From CAVRCA01 sp963719345 (GTDB lineage Bacteria > Pseudomonadota > Alphaproteobacteria > Acetobacterales > Acetobacteraceae), in contig CAVRCA010000001.1 in the NCBI GenBank assembly GCA_963719345.1, forward strand, positions 496,001 through 560,000: 64,000 nt of DNA, in the 5' to 3' direction. Made by a program: the position numbers and the translations under genes. A model generated the notes under the pieces. It searched no databases, was not told the origin of the DNA, and was given only the letters and a program-made list of their open reading frames with translations. The number at the start of each line of letters is the position of its first letter. Positions within the stretch are counted from its first letter, which is position 1. Positions 21,832-32,137 of this stretch are shown here, in pieces.

Positions 21832-22851
21832 TCAAGACGTGCCCTGGGGCAACCAGCCGAAGGCCATCAGCGCGCCGGCCGTGATCACCAGCCATAGCAG
21901 CGACAACGGAAGAAAGACCTTCCAGCCGAGGCGCATCAGCTGGTCGTAGCGATAGCGCGGCATGGTCCCGCGCACCCAGATGAACACGAACAGGCAGAGA
22001 CAGACCTTCAGGATGAACCAGATCGGCCCCGGTATCCAGGTGAACGGCACCACGCCGAACGGCGCCAGCCAACCACCCAGGAACAGGATGGTGGTCATCG
22101 CGCTCACCAGGATCATGTTGGCGTATTCGCCGAGGAAGAACAGCCCGAACGACAGCGAGCTGTATTCGACGAAGAACCCGGCGACGATCTCGCTCTCCCC
22201 CTCCGCCAGATCGAAGGGCGAGCGGTTGCACTCCGCCAACCCCGAGATGAAGAACACGATGAACATCGGAAACAGCGGGATGCAGAACCAGATCGTCTGC
22301 TGGGCGCGCACGATATCGGAGAGGTTGAGGCTGCCCACGCAGAGCAGGACGCACACGATCACGAAGCCGATGGAGACCTCGTAGCTCACCATCTGCGCGG
22401 CGCTGCGCAGCGCACCCAGAAAGGCGTATTTCGAGTTGCTCGCCCAGCCGGCGATGATGATCCCATAGACGCCGAGCGAGCTGATCGCGAACAGGTAGAG
22501 AATGCCGACATTGATGTCGGCGATCGCCCAGCCGTCGTTCACCGGGATGACCGCCCAGGCGATCATCGCCAGCCCAAACGTCAGCATCGGCGCGAAAAGG
22601 AAGAGGAGACGGTTCGATCCCGACGGGATGATGGTTTCCTTCATGAGCATCTTGATCGCATCGGCGAACGGCTGCATCAGGCCGAACGGGCCGACGACGT
22701 TGGGCCCCTTGCGGAGCTGGATGGCGCCCAGCACCTTCCGTTCGGCGTAGGTCAGGTAGGCGACCATGATCAGCAGCGGCACCAGCAGCGCCAGCGCCTC
22801 GGCGAAGGTAAGGATCACCTGACCGCCGGCGGTCGCGAAGAACCCGGTCAT
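21832..22851 (-). CDS. nuoH: NADH-quinone oxidoreductase subunit H
   Basis: Membrane subunit that forms the quinone-access channel of complex I, 339 residues with eight helices. Characteristic segments are YLTYAERKVLGAIQLRKGPN, GLMQPFADAIKMLMKE, GLAECNRSPFDLAEGESEIV and WVRGTMPRYRYDQLMRLGWK. ATG at 22851 is chosen over the longer open frame. It starts 4 bases after the nuoG stop. Confidence 0.97.
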   Translation of the reverse strand: MTGFFATAGGQVILTFAEALALLVPLLIMVAYLTYAERKVLGAIQLRKGPNVVGPFGLMQPFADAIKMLMKETIIPSGSNRLLFLFAPMLTFGLAMIAWAVIPVNDGWAIADINVGILYLFAISSLGVYGIIIAGWASNSKYAFLGALRSAAQMVSYEVSIGFVIVCVLLCVGSLNLSDIVRAQQTIWFCIPLFPMFIVFFISGLAECNRSPFDLAEGESEIVAGFFVEYSSLSFGLFFLGEYANMILVSAMTTILFLGGWLAPFGVVPFTWIPGPIWFILKVCLCLFVFIWVRGTMPRYRYDQLMRLGWKVFLPLSLLWLVITAGALMAFGWLPQGTS

Positions 22852-22855
22852 CGCG

Positions 22856-24913
22856 TCACTCCGCCGCTTGCAGCGTGGGCGTCGCGTTGGTCTCCGTGCA
22901 CAGCGCCATCGTCGGGCTGGCGCGGCTGATCGGGTCGGTCTGGTAGTAGTTCGCCACCGCCGGCACGAAAGGGGAGTTGCCGGCCGGCGCCGGATCACCC
23001 GCAGGCCCGGCGCGCTCGGTGGCGCCGAAGCGAGGCAGGAAGCCGATGCGGGAGAACACGGGGTTGACCTGCTCCAGCCGCCCACGCAGCGTCTCGATGT
23101 CGTCGTAGGGCAAGGTGCGCCCGATCACCTCGCTGAAGGCGCGGATGATCTTCCAGTCCTCGCGCGCCTCGCCGGGCGGATAGATCGCGAGGAACCCGCG
23201 CTGCACCCGCCCCTCGGTGCTCACATAAGTACCACTCTTCTCCGTATAGGCGGCGCCCGGCAGGATGACGTCGGCACGCGACGCGCCCCGATCGCCATGA
23301 TGACCTTGGTAGACGACGAAGGTGCCGTTGCCGATCCGGGTGGTGTCGACCTCGTCGGCGCCGAGCAGCCAGAGCACGTCCACTCCGCCGCCCAGCATGG
23401 CCGCCGCTGCCTTGCCGCCGGGACCCGGCACGAAGCCGAGATCGAGGCCGCCCACGCGCGCAGCCGCCGTGTGCAGCACGTTGAAGCCGTGCCACTCCGC
23501 CCCGAGCGCGCCGATCGCCTCGGCGAGCTGCCAGCACGCAGCGAGCACCGCCGCTCCGTCCGGACCGCGCAACGCGCCCTGCCCGACGATCACCATTGGC
23601 CGTTTCGCGTCCCGCAATGCCTTGGCGAAATCGTGGCTGCCGTCGCGCAGTCCCGCGAGGGCGGCAGGCCCGTCGCCGAGATGGCTCGCCTGGTAGGTCA
23701 GGTCCGCCGGCGCGCCGATCACGCCGATCGGCAACATCGTGTTGGTCCAGCGCTTGCGGATGCGCGCATTCAGCACCGGTGCCTCGCGGCGCGGGTTGGT
23801 GCCCACCAGGAGGATCGCGTCGGCCTCGTCGATGCCGGCGATGGCGGAGTTGAACAGATAAAAATCCCGCCTCGAAGGGTCGAGGGCGGCGCCGTCCTGG
23901 CGGCAATCGACGTTCTCGGAGCCCAACGCCGCCATCAGATCCCGTAGCGCCAGCATGCTCTCCGCATCGCAGAGATCGCCGGCGATGGCGCCGGTCCGCT
24001 CGCCGGGAACACCCTGGAGACGCGCGGCGATGGCCGCGAACGCCTCGCCCCAGGTTGCCGGAACCAGCGTGCCGTCCCGCCGCACCCAGGGCCGATCCAG
24101 CCGGCGCCGTTTCAGCCCGTCGATCGAAAAACGTGACTTGTCGCCGATCCACTCCTCGTTCACGTCGTCGTTCACGCGCGGCAGAATGCGCAGCACTTCC
24201 GGACCCCGCGAGTCGACGCGGATGTTGGTCCCGAGCGCGTCCAGCACGTCGACGCTGTCGGTCTTCTTCAGCTCCCACGGCCGCGCGATGAAGGCGTACG
24301 GCTTGGACGTGAGCGCTCCCACCGGGCAGAGATCGATGATGTTGCCGGACAGCTCCGAGCCCAGCGCCTTCTCGACATAGGTGGTGATTTCCATGGTCTC
24401 GCCGCGCGACGTCGCGCCGAGATCGGGCACCCCGGCGACCTCGGAGAGGAAGCGGATGCACCGCGTGCAGTGGATGCAGCGCGTCATCACCGTCTTGACC
24501 AGCGGGCCGAGATACTTGTCGGTCACCGCCCGCTTGTTCTCGGCGTAGCGCGAGTGGTCCATGCCGTAGCCGAGCGCCTGGTCCTGCAGGTCGCACTCGC
24601 CGCCCTGGTCGCAGATCGGGCAGTCGAGCGGGTGGTTGATGAGCAGGAACTCCATCACCCCGCGCCGTCCGTTGCGCACCATCGGGCTGTCGGTCTTGAC
24701 CACCATGTTGTCGGCGACCGGGAACGTGCAGGAAGACACCGGCTTGGGCGCGCGCTCGATCTCGACCAGGCACATGCGGCAGTTGCCGGCGATCGACAGG
24801 CGCTCGTGGTAGCAGAAGCGCGGGATTTCTTTCCCCGCGGCCTCGCAGGCCTGCAGCACCGTCGACCCGTTCGGCACCTCGACCGAGATGCCGTCAACCG
24901 TGACCTTCGCCAT
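22856..24913 (-). CDS. nuoG: NADH-quinone oxidoreductase subunit G
   Basis: Large iron-sulfur subunit of the peripheral arm, 685 residues. The N-terminal domain binds 2Fe-2S (RFCYHERLSIAGNCRMC) and 4Fe-4S clusters, one with a histidine ligand (HPLDCPICDQGGECDLQ) and one with CIHCTRCIRF. The rest is a degenerate molybdopterin-oxidoreductase domain with no cofactor. Upstream it is separated from nuoF by the two-gene DUF6338 insertion. No frame break. Confidence 0.97.
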   Translation of the reverse strand: MAKVTVDGISVEVPNGSTVLQACEAAGKEIPRFCYHERLSIAGNCRMCLVEIERAPKPVSSCTFPVADNMVVKTDSPMVRNGRRGVMEFLLINHPLDCPICDQGGECDLQDQALGYGMDHSRYAENKRAVTDKYLGPLVKTVMTRCIHCTRCIRFLSEVAGVPDLGATSRGETMEITTYVEKALGSELSGNIIDLCPVGALTSKPYAFIARPWELKKTDSVDVLDALGTNIRVDSRGPEVLRILPRVNDDVNEEWIGDKSRFSIDGLKRRRLDRPWVRRDGTLVPATWGEAFAAIAARLQGVPGERTGAIAGDLCDAESMLALRDLMAALGSENVDCRQDGAALDPSRRDFYLFNSAIAGIDEADAILLVGTNPRREAPVLNARIRKRWTNTMLPIGVIGAPADLTYQASHLGDGPAALAGLRDGSHDFAKALRDAKRPMVIVGQGALRGPDGAAVLAACWQLAEAIGALGAEWHGFNVLHTAAARVGGLDLGFVPGPGGKAAAAMLGGGVDVLWLLGADEVDTTRIGNGTFVVYQGHHGDRGASRADVILPGAAYTEKSGTYVSTEGRVQRGFLAIYPPGEAREDWKIIRAFSEVIGRTLPYDDIETLRGRLEQVNPVFSRIGFLPRFGATERAGPAGDPAPAGNSPFVPAVANYYQTDPISRASPTMALCTETNATPTLQAAE

Positions 24914-24916
24914 TAG

Positions 24917-25147
24917 CTACTTCTTCTCTTGGGTTGGTGGCGAGTTCTCTTCGGTTGATGGCGAGGCTGAGGCCGGCGGATTAGCTGGCGGCCTCGCAGG
25001 GCCGGCTGTAGTCGGGCGATACCCGCCGTCCACAGTAAAATGCCTGCCAGGGGGTTCGCGGGAAGCAGGTATAGCAGGTCGGTATCCGCCCTTTTCAAAG
25101 ATCAAGCGACGGTCTACATTCGCCTCTTCGGAAGATTTGTCCTTCAT
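24917..25147 (-). CDS. Small proline-rich protein with GGYRP repeats, partner of DUF6338
   Basis: 76-residue hydrophilic protein with no hydrophobic segment. It has two GGYRP units (FEKGGYRPAIPAS and VDGGYRPTTAG) followed by a Pro/Ala/Ser-rich tail ending PPTQEKK, so it is probably disordered. The ATG overlaps the stop of the upstream DUF6338 gene as ATGA, strong evidence that it is real and coupled. It ends 3 bases before nuoG. I believe short GYxP-repeat proteins occur next to DUF6338 genes elsewhere, but this is from memory. Function unknown. Confidence 0.7.
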   Translation of the reverse strand: MKDKSSEEANVDRRLIFEKGGYRPAIPASREPPGRHFTVDGGYRPTTAGPARPPANPPASASPSTEENSPPTQEKK

Positions 25148-25761
25148 GCTGCGGCCCCTGTGTAGACGCGAACGAAACGATAATCGGAAGGTCGCAACAA
25201 CAGTCCGGGTTTTAGCGGCTCCGGCTCGCTAAAATAGCCTTCTGCGTCGACTTTCCACAACTCCTCGATATAGAGGTGACCAGGATCCGGGTACGAACTC
25301 GCGAAAGAGTTGGTCCCGTAAAGACCTCCGACCACCCGACCATCCGTAAGCTCAATTTGTAGCCAACAGCCTCGTCCTTGATGGCCGAAAAAGTCGTCCC
25401 AGGCTGTCTTTGCCCGAACGGATATCCAGCCCAGGCGTTCTGCGAAGCGCAGAACTTGGATTAAGAGGACTGGCCATACAACCGGGGCGACGATGAACCC
25501 AAGAAGGAGGACAAGCCAACTCCGCCATCCGAAGGAGGTTACATTCCCGACGGAAGCCAGGCTCGTCGGCCCAAGGAGGTCCTGGATAGGTAACCACACG
25601 AATACAAAGTTCAGCAGGCTGAAGCAAATTGCCTCAGCAATCCGATCCTGTAGGCGAAACTCCTTCTGCGGCACTTTCAAAGCGTACACATACATAGAGA
25701 TCGCGCCCGGCAAGACAAAGCCGGCGATCAAGAGTAGTTGGTCGGGCTTTAGCTCGGGCAT
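25144..25761 (-). CDS. DUF6338 family membrane protein
   Basis: 205 residues. The N-terminal half has three hydrophobic segments (about 8-28, 42-62 and 83-105). The soluble C-terminal half has the family pattern: AWDDFFGHQGRGCWLQIEL, DGRVVGGLYGTNSFASSYPD and LYIEELWKVDAEGYFSEPEP. Function is unknown for the family. The gene stands inside the nuo operon, between nuoF (10 bases away) and the small GGYRP protein. Its lower GC content and more AT-rich codons compared with nuoF and nuoG suggest later acquisition. Confidence 0.8.
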   Translation of the reverse strand: MPELKPDQLLLIAGFVLPGAISMYVYALKVPQKEFRLQDRIAEAICFSLLNFVFVWLPIQDLLGPTSLASVGNVTSFGWRSWLVLLLGFIVAPVVWPVLLIQVLRFAERLGWISVRAKTAWDDFFGHQGRGCWLQIELTDGRVVGGLYGTNSFASSYPDPGHLYIEELWKVDAEGYFSEPEPLKPGLLLRPSDYRFVRVYTGAAA

Positions 25762-25771
25762 CGGGCCGAAA

Positions 25772-27082
<1,311 letters not shown>

Positions 27083-27117
27083 GAGACTGCACAATCCAAC
27101 GATAGCTCTTGGAACCT

Positions 27118-27201
27118 GTCATGGCCCGGCTTGGCCCGGCCATCCATCCCGCGATCCCAGCGCCGGGAACCGTGGATGGTCGGGTGAAGTCCGGGTTTGA
27201 C
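27118..27201. repeat. Extragenic palindromic repeat between nuoE and nuoF
   Basis: Two 29-base arms, 27118-27146 and 27173-27201, are inverted copies with about six mismatches; both contain the GTCA...CCGG...CCATCCA pattern. This type of palindrome (GTCATGGCCCGGCTTG and relatives) is common between genes in Alphaproteobacteria. It fills the only sizeable gap between nuoE and nuoF. A half copy lies at 56553-56575. Confidence 0.65.
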
Positions 27202-27221
27202 GATGAGGGAGAGACCATCTC

Positions 27222-27911
27222 TCATGGCGTTACTTCCGGGGGCGCCGTCGAACCAAGACCCGCCGGTCCGGGATCGGGCGGACCGAGATCGTGCAACGTG
27301 GTCAACGTGGTCGGGCCGCCTTCCGGTGCCGAGGTCTGCCGACCGATCATCGAGCCCGGCTTCGGCAGATCGCCCCGCTTCAGCGCCTCCAGCAACTGGG
27401 TTGTTCGCTCGCCGTCCAGGTCCTCATAGAAATCGTCGTTCACCTGCAGCACCGGCGCGTTGACGCACGCGCCGAGGCACTCGACCTCCGTCATGGTGAA
27501 CATGCCGTCGGCGCTCGTCTCGCCCCATCCTGAGATGCCGGTGAAGCGGCGGCACGCCGCCGTCACCTCGTCCGAGCCGCGCAGCCAGCATGGCGTGGTC
27601 GTACACACCTGCAAGTGCCAAGCGCCGACCGGCCGCGTGTTGAACATGAGATAGAACGTCGCGACCTCGTAGACCCGGATCGGCGGCATCTCGAGGAGCC
27701 GCGCGACCTCGTCCATCCCGGCGCGCGGCACCCAGGCGCTGCCGGTCTGCCGCTTCATCTGGTTCTGCACCAAGTACAGCGCCGGGATCACCGCGCTCGC
27801 CTGCCTGCCGGGCGGATACTTTTTCAGGATGCGGTTCAGCGCATCCCGGCTCGGCACGTCGAAGGTGAAGGCGGCGGGCTGCGCCACGTCTTCGCGGGAA
27901 GGGTCGACCAT
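27222..27911 (-). CDS. nuoE: NADH-quinone oxidoreductase subunit E
   Basis: Thioredoxin-fold subunit with the 2Fe-2S cluster N1a, 229 residues. Cluster cysteines lie in VCTTTPCWLRGSDEV and ECLGACVNAPVLQVND. The N-terminus has the helical stretch DALNRILKKYPPGRQASAVI, followed by ALYLVQNQ. A 35-residue Pro/Gly/Thr-rich tail follows the domain. The stop is about 140 bases from the nuoF start, with a palindromic repeat in between. Confidence 0.95.
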   Translation of the reverse strand: MVDPSREDVAQPAAFTFDVPSRDALNRILKKYPPGRQASAVIPALYLVQNQMKRQTGSAWVPRAGMDEVARLLEMPPIRVYEVATFYLMFNTRPVGAWHLQVCTTTPCWLRGSDEVTAACRRFTGISGWGETSADGMFTMTEVECLGACVNAPVLQVNDDFYEDLDGERTTQLLEALKRGDLPKPGSMIGRQTSAPEGGPTTLTTLHDLGPPDPGPAGLGSTAPPEVTP

Positions 27912-27915
27912 CACG

Positions 27916-29124
27916 CTACCTGTCGATCTCGCCGAACACGACGTCGATCGAGCCGATGATCGCCACCGCGTCGGCCAGCATGTGTCGCTTGGCCAGCTTG
28001 TCCATTGCCTGCAAGAACGCAAAACCGGTGGGCCGGATTTTGCAGCGATATGGCCGGTTGGTCCCATCCGCAACCAGATAGACGCCGAACTCGCCCTTCG
28101 GGCTTTCCGTCGCGGTATAGGTCGCACCGGCGGGAACGTGGAAGCCCTCGGTGAACAGTTTGAAGTGATGGATCAGCGCCTCCATCGAGCGCTTCATCTC
28201 GCTGCGGGTAGGCGGGGTGAACTTGCGATCCTGTACCTTGACAGGACCGGGCCGCATCTTCGCCAGGCACTGCTTGATGATCTTCACGCTTTCGCCCATC
28301 TCGGCGAGCCGGCAGAGATAGCGGTCATAGCAATCGCCGTTGCGGCCGACGGGGATATCGAACTCGACCTCGGCGTATTTGTCGTAGGGCTGCGACCGGC
28401 GCAGGTCCCACGGCACCCCGCTCGCGCGGAGACACGGGCCGGCAAACCCCCAGGACAGCGCGTCTTCGGCGCTGATCACGCCGATATCGACGGTGCGCTG
28501 CCTCCAGATCCGGTTCGCCGTCAGCAACTCGCTCAGATCGTTCAGGAACTTCGGGAAGGTTTCGGCCCATGCGGCGATCCGGTCCGTGAGGCCCGCCGGC
28601 AGATCCCGGCTGACCCCACCGGGCCTGAAATAGTTGGCGTGCAGCCGCGCTCCCGAGGCCGCCTCATAGAACTCCATCAGCTTCTCGCGTTCCTCGAACC
28701 CCCAGAGCGACGGCGTGATCGCACCGACATCGAGCGCGTAGGTCGTCACGTTCAGCAGGTGGTTGAGCACCCGGGTGATCTCGGCGAACAGCGTGCGGAT
28801 CCACTGCGCCCGCTCCGGCGCCGTTACTTCGAGCAGCTTCTCGACCGCCAGCGCGTAGGTATGCTCCATGCACATCGGCGAGACGTAGTCGAGCCGGTCG
28901 AAATACGGCACGTTCTGGATGTACGTCCGATACTCCATCAGCTTCTCGGTGCCGCGATGCAGCAATCCGATATGCGGATCGGCGCGCTCCACCACCTCGC
29001 CGTCCATCTCGAGGATCAGTCGAAGCACGCCGTGCGCCGCCGGATGCTGCGGACCGAAATTGATCGCGTGGCTGTCAATCTCGACGGTGCGGGTACCCGG
29101 CGCTTGCTGTTCGGTGTGGCTCAT
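27916..29124 (-). CDS. nuoD: NADH-quinone oxidoreductase subunit D
   Basis: 49-kDa subunit of the peripheral arm that lines the quinone site, 402 residues. Recognisable stretches: INFGPQHPAAHGVLRLILEM, GLLHRGTEKLMEYRTYIQN, FDRLDYVSPMCMEHTYALAV and the C-terminal IIGSIDVVFGEIDR. The conserved quinone-site histidine is in GPQHPAAHG. ATG at 29124 is used; an extended frame upstream belongs to nuoC on the same strand. Confidence 0.97.
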   Translation of the reverse strand: MSHTEQQAPGTRTVEIDSHAINFGPQHPAAHGVLRLILEMDGEVVERADPHIGLLHRGTEKLMEYRTYIQNVPYFDRLDYVSPMCMEHTYALAVEKLLEVTAPERAQWIRTLFAEITRVLNHLLNVTTYALDVGAITPSLWGFEEREKLMEFYEAASGARLHANYFRPGGVSRDLPAGLTDRIAAWAETFPKFLNDLSELLTANRIWRQRTVDIGVISAEDALSWGFAGPCLRASGVPWDLRRSQPYDKYAEVEFDIPVGRNGDCYDRYLCRLAEMGESVKIIKQCLAKMRPGPVKVQDRKFTPPTRSEMKRSMEALIHHFKLFTEGFHVPAGATYTATESPKGEFGVYLVADGTNRPYRCKIRPTGFAFLQAMDKLAKRHMLADAVAIIGSIDVVFGEIDR

Positions 29125-29131
29125 GGCTCGG

Positions 29132-29848
29132 TCAGCTCTTTGCGGGCGGCGCGGCGGGCGGCGCGGCGGGCGTTGCGGCCGCAGGCTCGGCAGGCGGCGG
29201 CGCGCCGCGCGCGACATGCACCTTCTCGTCACCGGGCAACGTCGTCACCCCTTCCCACGGCGACATGAAATCGAAGTGCCGCCAATCCTGCGTGAGCTTT
29301 ACCGGCTCGTAGACGACCGCCTTCTGGTCCTCGTCGTAACGCACCTCGACATAGCCGGTCAGCGGGAAGTCCTTGCGCAGCGGGTGCCCGTCAAACCCGT
29401 AGTCGGTCAGGATGCGACGGAGATCGGGTTGGCCCGAGAAAACGATGCCAAACAAGTCCCACGCCTCGCGCTCCCACCAGGTGGCGCAGGGCCAGAGGGC
29501 GTTGACCGACGGCACCGGAGTGGCCTCGTCGGTGCTGACGATCACCCGCACGCGGTGGTTGAGAGACACCGAAAGCAGGTTGTAGACGACCTCGAACCGC
29601 TGTTCACGCTCGGGCCAATCAACGCCGCACAGATCCATCATCTGCTCAAATGCGAACCGAGGATCGTCGCGCAACGTCGTCAGCAGCGGCACCACGGCGT
29701 CGGCCCGTGCCAGAGCCACGATCTCGCCCTTCTCGACCCTCACCTCGGACACGCCCATCTGGCCGCGGATCGCTTCGGCAAGATGCTCGGCCGAGCCCGG
29801 CGACGCTGTCTCCGGCGGTGCCGTCCCGCTCACGTTCGTCTCACCCAC
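29132..29848 (-). CDS. nuoC: NADH-quinone oxidoreductase subunit C
   Basis: 30-kDa subunit of the peripheral arm, 238 residues. Signatures: MMDLCGVDWPEREQRFEVVY, WYEREAWDLFG-type WWEREAWDLFGIVFSGQPDL, DYGFDGHPLRKDFPLTGYVE. The tail after EKVHVARG is an Ala/Pro-rich extension. No ATG is available; GTG at 29846-29848, overlapping the nuoB stop by 8 bases, gives MGETNVSGTAPP. A second GTG at 29833 is the alternative. Confidence 0.93.
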   Translation of the reverse strand: MGETNVSGTAPPETASPGSAEHLAEAIRGQMGVSEVRVEKGEIVALARADAVVPLLTTLRDDPRFAFEQMMDLCGVDWPEREQRFEVVYNLLSVSLNHRVRVIVSTDEATPVPSVNALWPCATWWEREAWDLFGIVFSGQPDLRRILTDYGFDGHPLRKDFPLTGYVEVRYDEDQKAVVYEPVKLTQDWRHFDFMSPWEGVTTLPGDEKVHVARGAPPPAEPAAATPAAPPAAPPAKS

Positions 29849-30404
29849 GCAGGATCGTCCCCGTCCGCCGGATTTTCTTCTGGAGCTGCATGATGCCGTA
29901 AACCAGCGCCTCTGCAGTCGGCGGGCAACCCGGCACGTAGACATCGACCGGCACGACGCGGTCGCAGCCGCGCACCACCGAGTAGGAGAAGTGGTAATAG
30001 CCGCCGCCGTTGGCGCAGCTTCCCATGCTGATGACCCAGCGCGGCTCGGGCATCTGGTCGTAGACTTTGCGCAACGCGGGCGCCATCTTGTTGGTCAGGG
30101 TGCCGGCAACAATCATCACGTCGCTCTGGCGCGGGCTCGCGCGCGGGATGACCCCGAGCCGGTCGAGATCGTAGCGCGGCATGTAGGCATGGATCATCTC
30201 GACCGCGCAGCACGCCAGACCGAACGTCATCGGCCACAGGCTGCCGGTGCGCGCCCAGTTCACCACCCGGTCGAGGTTGGCGACGACGAACCCCTTGTCG
30301 GTAATCTCGCCGGTGATGCCCTTGACCACGGCATCCTGCTCCGGTCCCGGACCCAGGGCCTCTCTATTCCAGGCGACGGCCGGCGAGGCAGTGGTGGCAC
30401 TCAT
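29841..30404 (-). CDS. nuoB: NADH-quinone oxidoreductase subunit B
   Basis: Subunit that carries cluster N2, the electron donor to quinone, 187 residues. Ligands: the tandem cysteines in FGLACCAVEMIH, the cysteine in MGSCANGGGYYHFSYSVVRG and the one in VYVPGCPPTAEALVYG. The DRLGVIPRASPRQSDVMIVA loop is typical. It follows nuoA by 34 bases. Confidence 0.97.
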   Translation of the reverse strand: MSATTASPAVAWNREALGPGPEQDAVVKGITGEITDKGFVVANLDRVVNWARTGSLWPMTFGLACCAVEMIHAYMPRYDLDRLGVIPRASPRQSDVMIVAGTLTNKMAPALRKVYDQMPEPRWVISMGSCANGGGYYHFSYSVVRGCDRVVPVDVYVPGCPPTAEALVYGIMQLQKKIRRTGTILRG

Positions 30405-30438
30405 GCGAAGACTCCTCGGCGCGGAATGTGGCGGTGCA

Positions 30439-30804
30439 TTACTCCCAATCGAGCGCGCCCTTGCACCACTCGTAGATGAACCCGACGGTCAGCACTGCAA
30501 GGAAGCCGACCATCGAGAGGAACCCGAACAACCCGATATGGGACAGGCTTACCGCCCACGGGAACAGGAACGCCACTTCGAGATCGAAGATGATGAACAG
30601 GATGGCGACCAAGTAGTAGCGCACATCGAAGCGCCGGCGGGCGTCATCGAACGGCTCGAACCCGCACTCGTAGGCCGACAGCTTCTCCGCGTAGGGCTTC
30701 TGTCTGGCGGCAAGCAGCGAGCCGCCCACCATGGCCACCGCGATCACGCCGGCGATGATGATGAACACGACAATCGGCAGGTAGTCGACCAGCACCGGCT
30801 GCAT
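30439..30804 (-). CDS. nuoA: NADH-quinone oxidoreductase subunit A
   Basis: Small membrane subunit of complex I, 121 residues with three helices. Diagnostic: AYECGFEPFDDARRRFDVRY (the conserved loop near the quinone site) and ILFIIFDLEVAFLFPWAV. It is the first gene of the nuo operon, about 175 bases downstream of tRNA-Asp on the same strand; I see no clear promoter in that gap. Confidence 0.96.
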   Translation of the reverse strand: MQPVLVDYLPIVVFIIIAGVIAVAMVGGSLLAARQKPYAEKLSAYECGFEPFDDARRRFDVRYYLVAILFIIFDLEVAFLFPWAVSLSHIGLFGFLSMVGFLAVLTVGFIYEWCKGALDWE

Positions 30805-30979
30805 TGCGCCCTCGATCCCCTTGTCGTTCTGCTCCGCCGCGCCTCATGTCGCGGTGCAGCACGCGCGGGAGACTACCCCCAACTGCGATGGGCCGCCATA
30901 GCACCCCGGACTGCGCGCGGACAGTTGCGACGGACGGTTCCGCCCAGACGCTGGCGATGGAAGGCTGACCATACAGCAC

Positions 30980-31056
<77 letters not shown>

Positions 31057-31216
31057 AGCGACAGGCGGCAGCGTTTAGGCCGGGGTCCGACTTGCGTCAA
31101 GCAGCCGTGGTCTCCCCGCCCACTTCAAGCACGATCCCCAGTCTTGGCGCATCCTACCGTCGCCTGAACCGTTTGGGCCGGCACCTACTTTTGGGCATCG
31201 GGCAAGGCGGGACGGA

Positions 31217-31702
31217 ATGGACAGCATAGGTCACGTGTTTGGAGCAGGTGCTGATCTGGCTTGGTGGCAGGAGTGCGCCCGAGCGGTGGCGGTGTTCGTC
31301 TATGGGTTCGTGCTCCTGCGGGTGCTCGGTCGCCGCATCTTCGGTCAGTGGGCCGCTCTCGACATCATCGTCTCCGTCATCATCGGATCGAACTTGAGCC
31401 GGGCGCTCACCGGCAACTCCGCCCTGATCGGCACATTGGCCGCGACCACTTTGCTGGTGGTACTGCACTGGTTCCTGGTTCACGCCGCGGCTCGCTCGGC
31501 CCGGCTCTCACGCTTTCTCGAAGGGACGGCGATCGAACTTGCGCGCAACGGCAGCCGGCATCCGTTCACCCTGTCACGGCGTGGGATCAGCGAAACCGCC
31601 CTATCGGAGGCACTCCGCCAGTCAGGCGTCGAGCGGCTTGGCGACACGCAACTCGTGGTGCTGGAGCCGAGCGGCAAGATCACCGTCCTGAAGGCGAGCT
31701 GA
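31217..31702 (+). CDS. DUF421 (YetF-like) membrane protein
   Basis: 161 residues, with three transmembrane helices in the first 100 residues (VFVYGFVLLRVLGRR, LDIIVSVIIGSNLSRAL and TTLLVVLHWFLVHAA) and a C-terminal cytoplasmic domain RHPFTLSRRGISETALSEAL ending QLVVLEPSGKITVLK. This is the DUF421/YetF layout; the function is unknown, and relatives occur in sporulation and stress genes. It is on the plus strand, opposite to the surrounding core block, 3 bases before DUF1622. The pair sits between tRNA-Asp and tRNA-Val. Confidence 0.85.
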   Translation: MDSIGHVFGAGADLAWWQECARAVAVFVYGFVLLRVLGRRIFGQWAALDIIVSVIIGSNLSRALTGNSALIGTLAATTLLVVLHWFLVHAAARSARLSRFLEGTAIELARNGSRHPFTLSRRGISETALSEALRQSGVERLGDTQLVVLEPSGKITVLKAS

Positions 31703-31705
31703 TCG

Positions 31706-32137
31706 GTGACTGTGGACGCTATCAAGCAGCTCACCCTCTGGCTCGCCACCGGCACCGAGACGGTTGCCGGGTTTGTCATCGCCGCCGCCGTCGTCGAAGC
31801 GGCGCTCCGCACCGCCCTCGTTTTCCTGCACCGCTCCAATTTCGGCCATCCCGACCAGGCCCACGAGGCCAAGGAGGAGGTGCGTTTGCGGCTCGGCCGG
31901 TGGCTCGCCTTGGCCTTGGAGTTCGAGCTTGGCGCGGACATTCTGAGGACGGCGGTCGCGCCGACCTGGTCCGAGCTTGGCCAGTTGGCGGCGATCGCGG
32001 CCATCCGGACAGCCCTCAACTACTTCCTTCAGCAGGAGATCGATAAAGCCGCCGTCCGCCGCGGCGGGCGTCCGGCCCGGAGGGCCGAGCCGGGCATGGG
32101 CGGTGACGGGATCGAACCGCCGACCCTCTCGGTGTAA
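31706..32137 (+). CDS. DUF1622 family membrane protein
   Basis: 143 residues as given. It has a first helix (TVAGFVIAAAVVEAALRTAL) and the typical VRLRLGRWLALALEFELGAD, ADILRTAVAPTWSELGQLAA and AIRTALNYFLQQEID segments of DUF1622. Function unknown. The start is GTG at 31706. The last 13-14 codons (GDGIEPPTLSV) are antisense to the tRNA-Val gene. The family normally ends soon after the QQEI-type segment, so the natural stop may have been lost or blurred by an error. Confidence 0.82.
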   Translation: MTVDAIKQLTLWLATGTETVAGFVIAAAVVEAALRTALVFLHRSNFGHPDQAHEAKEEVRLRLGRWLALALEFELGADILRTAVAPTWSELGQLAAIAAIRTALNYFLQQEIDKAAVRRGGRPARRAEPGMGGDGIEPPTLSV

